Source of the DNA: Candidatus Hemicellulosilyticus sp. P3
GTDB lineage: Bacteria > Bacteroidota > Bacteroidia > Bacteroidales > P3
Reading direction: 5' to 3'
DNA: 64,000 bases
Assembly: GCA_001543385.1 (NCBI GenBank)
Contig: LPNH01000009.1
Location: 1 to 64,000, forward strand
The translations under genes were made by a program, and so were the position numbers. The notes beneath the pieces were generated by a model that ran no database searches, had not been told where the DNA came from, and saw nothing but the letters and a program-made list of their open reading frames with translations. Below, in pieces: positions 10,148 to 18,543 of the stretch. Numbering within the stretch: position 1 is the stretch's first letter; each line of letters starts with the position of its first letter.

Positions 10148-11206
10148 ATGGATAAGATAAACTTGAACTATAAGACCTTATTGATTACTGGTGCCGCTGG
10201 GTTTATCGGTAGTAATTTGGTAAAGAGACTGCTTAGAGATGTGAAAGGTGCTACCATCATTGGTATTGACAATATCAATGACTATTATGACGTACGACTG
10301 AAAGAGTATCGTCTCAGTGAACTGAATAAGAGTGTACCAAAAGGTACAATATGGGAGTTTATAAAAAGTGATATTGCTGACCGTGGCAATATCGATGATA
10401 TATTCAGTAAGTATAAGCCAGCAGTGGTGGTGAATCTTGCGGCTCAGGCTGGTGTGCGTAACAGTATTGAGAATCCCGATGCCTATATCCAGTCAAACAT
10501 GATAGGTTTCTACAGTATTTTGGAGGCTTGTAGGCATTATCCTGTGGAACATTTGGTCTATGCTTCGTCATCAAGTGTCTATGGTGGTAATAAGAAGGTA
10601 CCGTTCTCGACGGATGACAGGGTGGATAATCCTGTGTCGTTGTACGCTGCAACAAAGAAGAGCAACGAGCTTATGGCGCATTGTTATTCAAAGCTATATA
10701 ACATCCCCTCAACGGGTTTGAGATTCTTCACGGTATATGGACCTGCTGGCCGTCCCGATATGGCATATTTCGGGTTTACTAATAAACTACTGAAAGGCGA
10801 GACCATCCAGTTATTCAACTACGGCAACTGCCACCGAGACTTTACATACGTGGATGATATTGTAGAAGGTATTGTTCGTGTGATGCAGGGTGCTCCAGAG
10901 CATAAGAAAGGAGAGGATGGCTTACCCATTCCTCCATACGCTATATATAATATAGGTGGTGGTCAGCCCGAGAACCTGCTGGACTTCGTACAGATCCTGC
11001 AGGAGGAACTGGTCAAAGCAGGAGTCTTACCAGCTAATTTCAACTTCGAGGCTCACAAGGAGTTGGTTCCTATGCAGCCTGGCGATGTGACCACGACGTA
11101 TGCGGATACAACAGCCTTAGAGCACGACTTTGGGTTTACGCCAAAGATAAAACTCCGTGAAGGACTAAGGAAGTTTGCAAAGTGGTATAAGGAGTATTAT
11201 TGTTGA
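10148..11206 (+). CDS. NAD-dependent epimerase, UDP-glucuronate 4-epimerase-like
   Basis: GAAGFIGSNLVKRLL...GIDNINDYYDVRLKEYRL...YASSSSVYGGN...SLYAATKKSNE (SDR motifs). Confidence 0.9.
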   Translation: MDKINLNYKTLLITGAAGFIGSNLVKRLLRDVKGATIIGIDNINDYYDVRLKEYRLSELNKSVPKGTIWEFIKSDIADRGNIDDIFSKYKPAVVVNLAAQAGVRNSIENPDAYIQSNMIGFYSILEACRHYPVEHLVYASSSSVYGGNKKVPFSTDDRVDNPVSLYAATKKSNELMAHCYSKLYNIPSTGLRFFTVYGPAGRPDMAYFGFTNKLLKGETIQLFNYGNCHRDFTYVDDIVEGIVRVMQGAPEHKKGEDGLPIPPYAIYNIGGGQPENLLDFVQILQEELVKAGVLPANFNFEAHKELVPMQPGDVTTTYADTTALEHDFGFTPKIKLREGLRKFAKWYKEYYC

Positions 11207-11389
11207 AGACCGGTTGATTACCAAGTACAGTCTTCGCCTGAGTCCGATAATAGTCCTCATAGAATCATGTCATATGGATACGACCACAAAATTCCACTCA
11301 CTTTGATTTCGAAAATTATTGATAAATACCTATACGGGTGTGACGGGATTTCCTAGCAAATAACGATTGGATGAAATTGTTAAATGAAT

Positions 11390-11431
11390 AGCGAGAGCCA
11401 GGGCTGCGAAGAAGCAGTCACGGCTCTCGCT
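11390..11431. other. Strong stem-loop with 10-bp stem AGCGAGAGCC/GGCTCTCGCT
   Basis: Perfect inverted repeat 11390-11399 / 11422-11431 with an inner CTGC/GCAG stem; no T-run follows. Confidence 0.6.
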
Positions 11432-11466
11432 CATTATATCCAAGAAATTATAAGGGTCAAGGTATA

Positions 11467-11800
11467 ATGTTTTCCACCTACGTCTACCACCTCGGCTCTG
11501 GCTGCGACAGCACCGTCACCCTTGACCTCACCGTCAACCACACCGTGACCAACGCCATCGCCGGTGCCACCTGCACCTACTACATCTGGGACGGCAGCTA
11601 CTATAACGAGAGTGGTGAATACACCAAGACCTACACCGCCGCCAACGGTTGCGACTCGGTTGTGACCCTCACCCTCACTGTCAGCCAGTCGCTGACCACC
11701 GCCATCAGCGATACCGCCTGCGGCAGCTACACCTGGGACGGCGTCGCCTACGCCTCCAGTGGCGCCTACACCAAGACCTTCCAGTCTGTGGACGGCTGCG
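11467..11800 (+). pseudogene. Fragment of a repeat-rich surface/adhesin-type protein (CDST repeats)
   Basis: Repeats such as GCDSTVTLDLTVN and NGCDSVVTLTLTVS; no signal peptide; right side runs into tmRNA-like sequence. Confidence 0.65.
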
Positions 11801-11802
11801 AC

Positions 11803-11883
11803 ACGAAAACCAACTACAGACTAAGCATGTAGAAAGCGGTGCTGTTACTTGTTTGGACGGCGGTTCGACTCCGCCCAGCTCCA
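11803..11883 (+). ncRNA. ssrA: 3'-terminal fragment of a tmRNA (ssrA) gene
   Basis: caactacagactaagcatgtag...ttggacggcggttcgactccgcccagctcca matches the tmRNA 3' domain (GACTAAGCATGTAG, T-arm GGCGGTTCGACTCCGCC, acceptor AGCTCCA); no 5' half upstream. Confidence 0.75.
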
Positions 11884-11960
11884 CTTGAGACGGGGTAAAA
11901 TCACCCCGAAACACAAAGAAAGACATTGATAATCAAAAAGATTGTAAGTGTCTTTTTCTG

Positions 11961-12026
11961 TTTCTGCACCGACCAACCATCTAAACATTGGTTGCACCGG
12001 TTGCATCAGGATGGATGGTGCAGAAA
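11961..12026. repeat. Inverted repeat TTTCTGCACC / GGTGCAGAAA
   Basis: 11961-11970 and 12017-12026 are exact reverse complements. Confidence 0.5.
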
Positions 12027-12249
12027 GATGTTGATAGTCTGACAAATATCCACACACCGAAATACCCACAGAGGTATCCGGATGGGATGGGGATGGGTGA
12101 TGGAATAATGTTCAAAATCTGAGACCAATTTTTCTCCGACCGAGACTATTTTTTGTCGTTGTAAAATATTGTCTAATATAAAATTGAAGCAAAATGACTA
12201 TCGTTTATCATTTCAATTATCACTTCGATTGTTTTGGAGAACGACAATT

Positions 12250-12285
12250 GCACACAAAACTGCACACAAAACTGCACACAAAACT
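12250..12285. repeat. Three exact 12-bp tandem repeats (GCACACAAAACT)
   Basis: 12250-12261, 12262-12273 and 12274-12285 are identical. Confidence 0.9.
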
Positions 12286-12376
12286 CATTTTAATCTCCTG
12301 TATTTTACATTATTATACACTGTCATCCGTTTGCGCTATTCCGTTTGCAATGTTCGTTTTTGGAAACAACCACACT

Positions 12377-13195
12377 CTACTTTGCTGCACAATCCTTAAT
12401 CAGTTTCCGACCGGCTTCCGTCAGCACATACTTCTGCTTTGACGAATTCGGCTTGTCTGGAATTGTGGGAGTGGCAAGATGGGTGTCTAAAAGTATATTT
12501 AAGCACGTCTGTCTAAATCTGGTACGGTTAGATTGATTCAATAGGTTCATCAAGTCACTTATAGGCATCTCTTCTTGAAGTGCCCAAAACGCCTTTACGA
12601 TAAGTTCAAAATCTGCTCCTTTGACTTGGGACACGACTTGGGACAACTTCTGTTCAAGTTGCTCATTATTATTGAGTTCAACTTGGGACACAACATTAGA
12701 CAAGTCTTCCTCGACAAAGTCTGGATGGCAGGGAATATCTATCAGGAAATAAGCACGGTCTTCATCAGTCTCGATAGTAGCTGATGCAGAACCGTTATCC
12801 TTCAGTTTCCTCTGTATGGTAGGTATGCCTGTGGCTCGTCCTTCCGTCAATTCCAGTTCTTTCAGGAATTCACCCAATCGGCGGTTACGGTATTTCCGGC
12901 AACGGAGCGTTTGTGCCTTTCTCACCACATCCAACGGAATGGAGCGGTCGGGACCTCCGTGATTCAAGATGGAGATTCGGTTAGGCTCGACTGTAATCTC
13001 AACGGGTTCTCGCTCGTTATAATTTCTATGGTACAAGGCATTCACTACAGCTTCCTCCAATGCTTGATACGGATAGTTGAAATACCGTATTGAATGTTCG
13101 TCGTCGGACTGTTTCTTGATTTGCTCCTTTATCACATTCGTCCGTAGGTACGACATAGCATCTGAAATCGTTTTTTTCGATTTCGAATACATCAT
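12377..13195 (-). pseudogene. AlbA/Schlafen-type ATP-binding putative transcriptional regulator, 5'-truncated
   Basis: Central/C-terminal part present (YQALEEAVVNALYHRNY...PVEITVEPNRISILNHGG, LSQVVSQV tail); N-terminal AlbA_2 domain not found upstream. Confidence 0.65.
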
Positions 13196-13328
13196 TTTCT
13201 ATCCAACCAACGTTTTCAATAAGCCAAATGACCAAAGTCAAGCTTGCTTGAACTTTGGCATGGCAAGAAAAACGACTAATGAAATTGAACTTTAAATTAA
13301 TGCATTATCCACAATGCTTTCCCATTCT

Positions 13329-13356
13329 TTTCGTTATTATGCGCATAATAACGAAA
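13329..13356. promoter_or_regulatory. 28-bp perfect palindrome TTTCGTTATTATGCGCATAATAACGAAA
   Basis: Exact self-complementarity; 10 bp upstream of the ATG at 13367. Confidence 0.7.
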
Positions 13357-13366
13357 TATCAGAAAT

Positions 13367-13552
13367 ATGGAAAAAAGAAACGAACAACAATGGACGGCAC
13401 TCTATGATGCAGCCGTGACATCCATCATCGGTGGCAGATGTGCAAACGACTATTTCGGAGACTTTTCAATAGGCTCCATTGTAAGTGAGGCAATCAGAGG
13501 AGCCGACCTCCTCATAAAGGAACTAAAAGAACGGGAGGTGTCTGAGAATTGA
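13367..13552 (+). CDS. Small hypothetical protein (61 aa)
   Basis: Open frame MEKRNEQQWTALYDAAVTSIIGGRCANDYFGDFSIGSIVSEAIRGADLLIKELKEREVSEN directly after the palindrome. Confidence 0.5.
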   Translation: MEKRNEQQWTALYDAAVTSIIGGRCANDYFGDFSIGSIVSEAIRGADLLIKELKEREVSEN

Positions 13553-13744
13553 GGTGTCCATCTGAAAACATTTTGGACAACCCGTCCCACCCATCAAGCA
13601 ACAGAGACAACCTGAAAACTACGAAATGTTTCGAAATAGTGACACTCGGAGACCAAGACGGTCAAAGAAAGTGAAGACACCGGAAAGGATGGGGTGCAAT
13701 GGGGTTTCGGAAAGCTGTAATGCAATCCGTGGTACACAACAATG

Positions 13745-13778
13745 CCAAGGGGTGCACCATTTTTGGCGCACCCCTTGG
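13745..13778. other. Perfect 11-bp stem-loop near the nrdJ 3' end
   Basis: CCAAGGGGTGC (13745-13755) / GCACCCCTTGG (13768-13778). Confidence 0.6.
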
Positions 13779-13837
13779 TGGTGCTTACTATATATAGACT
13801 CCTTTGGAGAAAAGATTCCTCACAGTGTGTACGGCCG

Positions 13838-16471
13838 TCAGCTGCACTTGGACCAGCCGCAGTTGTTGCAGGTCTTGCAGCCGCTGCTGTAGACGAGTGT
13901 GCCTTTTTGATGGCAGTTGGGGCATTCCTCTTCCTGGTCAGCAGGGGTGCCGTCCTGGATGAATCCTTTAAGCGCACGTGCCACGCCGTTGGACCAGGTG
14001 GTGATGGAGTCGACATCAAAGGTGAGCTTGCTGATGAGGTCCACCACATTGGGTATCGGCATACCGTGGCGCAGGATGCCTGAGATGAGCTTGGCATAGT
14101 TCCAGTATTCTTTCTTGAACATACGCGACAGCCCTTGCATCGTCACTTTGTATCCGTCGTGGTCCAGAAACTCGAAGTCATAACGGGCGTGGGGGTCGCC
14201 TTGCTCCTTGACGCGGATCACCCATCCTTTCTCCACCCATTTGGGCAGCACAAAGCTTTCTGCCTTGCCGGTAAAGATCTCGTAAGGGTGGTTTTCGTAC
14301 ATGCCTACCACGGCAATCCAGTCTTCACGGTCGTTTTTGAAACGCACGATTTGTGCGTCCAGGCGTTTCGGCCGTTTGGGTGCCTTGGTTTCGCTAAAGG
14401 CGTGTTCGCCGCCTTTCCCTTCGCTGGCCGACACGAGCACACCGTGGCGCGAACCGTCGCGATAGATGGTGCAGCCTTTGCAGCCCGACTCCCAGGCGGT
14501 TTGGTAAATGGTGCTCACCACCTCCTTGGTGGTCTCTTTGGGAATGTTGACCGTGACGCTGATGGAGTGGTCCACCCATTTCTGGATGGCACCCTGCATC
14601 TTGACTTTGTTCACCCAGTCGATGTCGGCCGACGTGGCTTTGTGATAGGGCGACTTCTCAATGACAGTTTTCAGTTCGTCGTCTTTCATCGCCATCACTT
14701 CGTCCACATCGTAATGGTTGATACGCAACCAGTCGATGAATTTGGGGTGAAAGACGTTGTATTCTTCGAAATAGTCGCCGTTTTCGTCCTTGACAATCTT
14801 GTGGCGCGAGGTGTCCTTGTCGTTGGGGTTGATTTTCTTGCGGCGTTTGTAGTTGACCAGGAACACGGGTTCGATGCCCGAGGTGGTCTGGGTGCAGATG
14901 CTCACCGTGCCGGTGGGGGCGATGGTGAGCAGGGCGATGTTGCGGCGTCCGTTGGCCACCATGTCGGTGTAGAGTTCGGGGTCGGCTTTGGCCAGGCGTT
15001 GGATAAAGGGGTTCAGTTTTTCGCGGTTGGCGTCGTAGAGGGGGAAGGCGCCGCGCTCTTTTGCCATAGTGACCGACGACCCGTAGGCGGCGCAGGCCAG
15101 TGTGCGGTGAACCTCGACGGCGAAGTCAATGGCTTCGTCGCTGCCGTAGCGCAGCCCTAAAGCAGCGAGCATGTCGCCTTCTGCGGTGATGCCGAAACCG
15201 GTGCGGCGGCCCTCAAGGCATTTCATCTTGATGTTGAGCCACAGGTTGTGCTCCACACGCTTGATTTCTTCGTCTTCGGGGTCGCTCTCGATTTTGGCGA
15301 TGATTTTCTCCACCTTCTCAAGTTCCAGGTCGATGAGGTCGTCCATCAGTCGTTGCCCTTTGGCCACATGGTCACGGAACAGGTCGAAGTTGAAACGGGC
15401 TTCAGGTGTGAAAGGCTGCTCCACATAGCTGTAGAGGTTGATGGCTTGCAGGCGGCAGCTGTCGTAGGGACACAATGGAATCTCGCCGCAGGGGTTGGTG
15501 CTCACCGTGCGGTAACCGAAGTCGGCATAGCAGTCGGGCACGCTCTCGCGCAGAATGGTGTCCCAGAACAGCACGCCCGGCTCGGCCGAGCTCCATGCGT
15601 TTGCGATGATTTTGTTCCATAGCGCCCGGGCGTCGATTTCCTTGCGCACCGACGGGTTGTCCGAGTCGATGGGATATTGCTGCACAAAGGGTTTTCCGCT
15701 CTTCACACACTCCATAAATTCATCGCTTATCTTCACCGACACATTGGCGCCGGTGATCTTGCCCTGTTCCAGTTTGGCGTCGATGAAATGTTCGGCGTCG
15801 GGGTGCTTGATGGAGATGGAGAGCATCAGTGCACCGCGTCGTCCGCCCTGCGCCACCTCACGGGTGGTGTTGCTGTAGCGTTCCATAAACGGCACGATGC
15901 CGGTCGATGAAAGGGCACAGTTCTTCACGGGGCTGCCGCCCGGGCGGATGTGGCTCAAGTCATGGCCTACGCCGCCGCGTCGTTTCATAATCTGCACCTG
16001 CTCCTGGTCGATTTTCATGATGCCGCCATACGAGTCGCTTTCGCCGTCGTTGCCGATGACAAAGCAGTTGCTCAGCGACACAATTTGGAAATCGTTGCCG
16101 ATGCCCGACATGGGACTGCCCTGCGGGATGATATAGCGGAAATTTTTCAACAGTCCGTATATTTCATCCTCGCTGAGCGGGTTGGGGTACTTTCTCTCAA
16201 TACGGGCAAACTCCGAGGCCAATCGGTGGTGCATCATGTCGGGATTGAGCTCGTAGATTTTATCTCCGTCGCGTAAAGCATATTTGTTCATCCACACATT
16301 GGCCGCCAGTTCGTCGCCGTTGAAATATTGCATCGACGACGCCATAATCTCCTTCGCGGAGTATTGTACGGCTTGTTTTGTCTTGTCTGTAACGGGTTTG
16401 TCCACAGGCTTTCTTTTCCCTTCTGTGGCAACGGGTTCTTTTGTGGCGGAGGAGAACAGGTCGGGTTCCAT
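13838..16471 (-). CDS. nrdJ: Adenosylcobalamin-dependent (class II) ribonucleotide reductase
   Basis: 877 aa; RRGGVGHDLSHIRPGGSPVKN, STNPCGEIPLCPYDSCRL, APTGTVS, C-terminal Cys-rich tail CPNCHQKGTLVYSSGCKTCNNCGWSKC. Confidence 0.93.
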   Translation of the reverse strand: MEPDLFSSATKEPVATEGKRKPVDKPVTDKTKQAVQYSAKEIMASSMQYFNGDELAANVWMNKYALRDGDKIYELNPDMMHHRLASEFARIERKYPNPLSEDEIYGLLKNFRYIIPQGSPMSGIGNDFQIVSLSNCFVIGNDGESDSYGGIMKIDQEQVQIMKRRGGVGHDLSHIRPGGSPVKNCALSSTGIVPFMERYSNTTREVAQGGRRGALMLSISIKHPDAEHFIDAKLEQGKITGANVSVKISDEFMECVKSGKPFVQQYPIDSDNPSVRKEIDARALWNKIIANAWSSAEPGVLFWDTILRESVPDCYADFGYRTVSTNPCGEIPLCPYDSCRLQAINLYSYVEQPFTPEARFNFDLFRDHVAKGQRLMDDLIDLELEKVEKIIAKIESDPEDEEIKRVEHNLWLNIKMKCLEGRRTGFGITAEGDMLAALGLRYGSDEAIDFAVEVHRTLACAAYGSSVTMAKERGAFPLYDANREKLNPFIQRLAKADPELYTDMVANGRRNIALLTIAPTGTVSICTQTTSGIEPVFLVNYKRRKKINPNDKDTSRHKIVKDENGDYFEEYNVFHPKFIDWLRINHYDVDEVMAMKDDELKTVIEKSPYHKATSADIDWVNKVKMQGAIQKWVDHSISVTVNIPKETTKEVVSTIYQTAWESGCKGCTIYRDGSRHGVLVSASEGKGGEHAFSETKAPKRPKRLDAQIVRFKNDREDWIAVVGMYENHPYEIFTGKAESFVLPKWVEKGWVIRVKEQGDPHARYDFEFLDHDGYKVTMQGLSRMFKKEYWNYAKLISGILRHGMPIPNVVDLISKLTFDVDSITTWSNGVARALKGFIQDGTPADQEEECPNCHQKGTLVYSSGCKTCNNCGWSKCS

Positions 16472-16708
16472 AGTGCTTGTGCGAAAATGCGAAAAAAGAT
16501 ATAATAATTTTTATGCGCAGGGTCAATTTGTTATCCGTTTGGTCGGCACATTTATTCCTGCCGCGAAATTACAAATTCCTCTTTTTTGCAATTATTTAGT
16601 TATTAACACGCCTTCTAATATTTGTGCTATTTATTTGATATACATATATCTGAATAAATATAACTCATTTTAGGCACGGGTGCCGGCGCGGTGACCCCGG
16701 GGTGTGTC

Positions 16709-16861
16709 ATTGTAGACTTACCGTGACCTTGAACCGCAATGGCGTGTCTGATTTTCCCAGCGTGTATAATACGGCCAGAGTCCACTCCCCCCGATGCGTG
16801 CCAACACGTTCCGTATGGGACATTCGGGGAAGAATGGATCTGTGATAAAATCACGCATCAT
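16709..16861 (-). pseudogene. Remnant of an HxlR-family winged-HTH regulator
   Basis: Reverse strand reads MMRDFITDPFFPECPIRNVLARIGG, then in a shifted frame KWTLAVLYTLGKSDTPLRF, then degenerate sequence and a stop. Confidence 0.65.
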
Positions 16862-16879
16862 GATGAAGGGAAGGAGTGG

Positions 16880-17728
16880 TTATAAACTGGCCAGTACCGA
16901 TGTTATCTCTTCTGTGAATGAGATGTAGCGTTGCAGATCCGGAAGAGCGGGCTCCGGATTGTCACGATTGAGGCGCACCAGCGTGGCGTCGGGGAATTGG
17001 CTTGCCATCTGTTCGAAAGGTAGACGTATGATGCCGGGTGTGTTGAACCCGACACCGAATTCCAGCAGCAACAGGCGTCCTTGGGCCGCGTTGCGGACAA
17101 AATCGCCATAGCGCTTCGACATACGGTGCCAATGGTAGTCTTCAACAAAAGTCCCGTCGACGCGCAGATTTGTTGACGCTGGCTGTCCATCGGGCATGAA
17201 AGGTATCAGTTTGGACGGAATGCGGCAGTTGTCTATTTCCTTTAGTGCGAGTGTCACCCATTCTCGATTGTCCATCAGTGTCTTAGGACTTCCTGAAGCT
17301 GGCTGGAAAAATGCATAGTCGCCCTGTGCCGCAAAAATGCGTTTGGGATCAAAGCCAGCCAGCGCAAACTGTGCATCAACATTTGTTGTTATGATGAACA
17401 ATTTGGTGCTGTACGGCATCAGTTTTTCATGGAGTTGCCGGTATAGTGGCGTGGCGCCGGGCCGATAGCGACAGAACCAGATGTGTTTGGCCCAATAGGC
17501 CCAGCGCTCCTCCTCGGTTGCAAAAGGATAAAAACTGGAGGTGTAGAGGTCTGTGATGCCGTAGCGTTCTATCCAAGGCCGGAATTCCTGTTGGAAAGCC
17601 TCGCCGGCATAATCCAGTCCGGCGGCGGTGCTTAGGCCGCTTCCGGCTCCGACGAGGATGTGGTCGGCCTCTGCCATCAACCGCCGAAGGGTGTCAAGGC
17701 GTTCCAAGAAGTTCGCGGTAGATGTCAT
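16880..17728 (-). CDS. SirTM-class (class M) sirtuin, putative protein ADP-ribosyltransferase
   Basis: ILVGAGSGLSTAAGLDY, DLYTSSFYPFATEEERWAYWAKHIWFCRY, IITTNVDAQFALAGFD, NLRVDGTFVEDYHWH, LLLLEFGVGFNTPGIIRLPFEQM; start placed at the internal ATG at 17728. Confidence 0.85.
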   Translation of the reverse strand: MTSTANFLERLDTLRRLMAEADHILVGAGSGLSTAAGLDYAGEAFQQEFRPWIERYGITDLYTSSFYPFATEEERWAYWAKHIWFCRYRPGATPLYRQLHEKLMPYSTKLFIITTNVDAQFALAGFDPKRIFAAQGDYAFFQPASGSPKTLMDNREWVTLALKEIDNCRIPSKLIPFMPDGQPASTNLRVDGTFVEDYHWHRMSKRYGDFVRNAAQGRLLLLEFGVGFNTPGIIRLPFEQMASQFPDATLVRLNRDNPEPALPDLQRYISFTEEITSVLASL

Positions 17729-18497
17729 AGTCAATATCCTTGAATACGTTGAAAACGACAGTCTGCAGGCTGTGGGTCTGTGATGCGGCCATGCAGATCC
17801 GGACTTGCTCAATGGCTATCTCCGCCGCACGACGGTTGGGGAAGCAGAATTCGCCTGTGGAGATGCAGCAAAAAGCAATGGAACGGCAATGGTGCATCTC
17901 CGCTGACGCAAAACAATGCCGATAGCAGTTGGACAGTTGTGCCTCCTGTGCGGGGGTGGGTTTTCCGTCGGGGATAATGGGTCCGACGGTGTGTATTACA
18001 TACTTTGCAGGCAGGTTGTAGCCTTGTGTCACACGTGCTTCTCCGGTCGGTTCCAACCCACCTTGCATCTGACGGGCACATTCTTGCCTCAGCTGCAGTC
18101 CGGCCGCTGAATGGATGGCGTTGTCAATACACCCGTGCAACGGAACTTGGCAGCCCAGCATCCGTGTGTTGGCCGCATTGACAATTGCGTCGACACGCAG
18201 CCGTGTGATGTCACCCTGCCAGAGGATGATTTTATCCGTTTGCGGGTCGGGACCGTCGTGTATTTCTGATGCCGCGATATCCGTTGGCGTCACCACACCT
18301 TTCTCGTCGCGTTGTGCCTTCAGTTCGCGGTCTTGCGCAAGAAGAAATTCGTCGGACAGTGGTTGGGGCTGCCATACATTCATCAGCGCCCGCAAAAGCC
18401 GTTGCCGACCGGATAAAGTGTCCGGGATGCCGGCTTCAATGCCGTTGTGCTGCATGAGGTAGCGGATGCAGAATGCCAGATTGTCCAGACGTTCCAT
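17694..18497 (-). CDS. Macrodomain ADP-ribosyl hydrolase, zinc-type (SirTM-associated)
   Basis: WQGDITRLRVDAIVNAANTRMLGCQVPLHGCIDNAIHSAAGLQLRQEC; overlaps the SirTM gene by 35 bp. Confidence 0.88.
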   Translation of the reverse strand: MERLDNLAFCIRYLMQHNGIEAGIPDTLSGRQRLLRALMNVWQPQPLSDEFLLAQDRELKAQRDEKGVVTPTDIAASEIHDGPDPQTDKIILWQGDITRLRVDAIVNAANTRMLGCQVPLHGCIDNAIHSAAGLQLRQECARQMQGGLEPTGEARVTQGYNLPAKYVIHTVGPIIPDGKPTPAQEAQLSNCYRHCFASAEMHHCRSIAFCCISTGEFCFPNRRAAEIAIEQVRICMAASQTHSLQTVVFNVFKDIDYDIYRELLGTP

Positions 18498-18543
18498 TGT
18501 GTAGTCAGCTTACCGAGCGGTGTGTATTTTGTCCATACGGATG

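Noticed and set aside
11803-11883. A complete or permuted tmRNA gene
   Set aside because: No GGGGCTG-type 5' end or tag-peptide reading frame found in the preceding 600 bp; permuted tmRNAs are not known in Bacteroidetes.
12169-12399. 76-aa ORF with AHKTAHKTAHKT repeat
   Set aside because: The repeat is explained by the 12-bp DNA tandem repeat; overlapping frames are equally open and no domain is visible.
13838-13930. Cys-rich NrdJ tail as a novel zinc domain
   Set aside because: A CxxC-rich C-terminal tail is usual for class II NrdJ proteins.
14135-15160. 341-aa plus-strand ORF opposite nrdJ
   Set aside because: Antisense shadow caused by codon bias; nrdJ is unambiguous.
16472-16680. Cobalamin riboswitch upstream of nrdJ
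   Set aside because: No recognisable B12-box (GCCACTG-like) sequence in the leader; short AT-rich region only.
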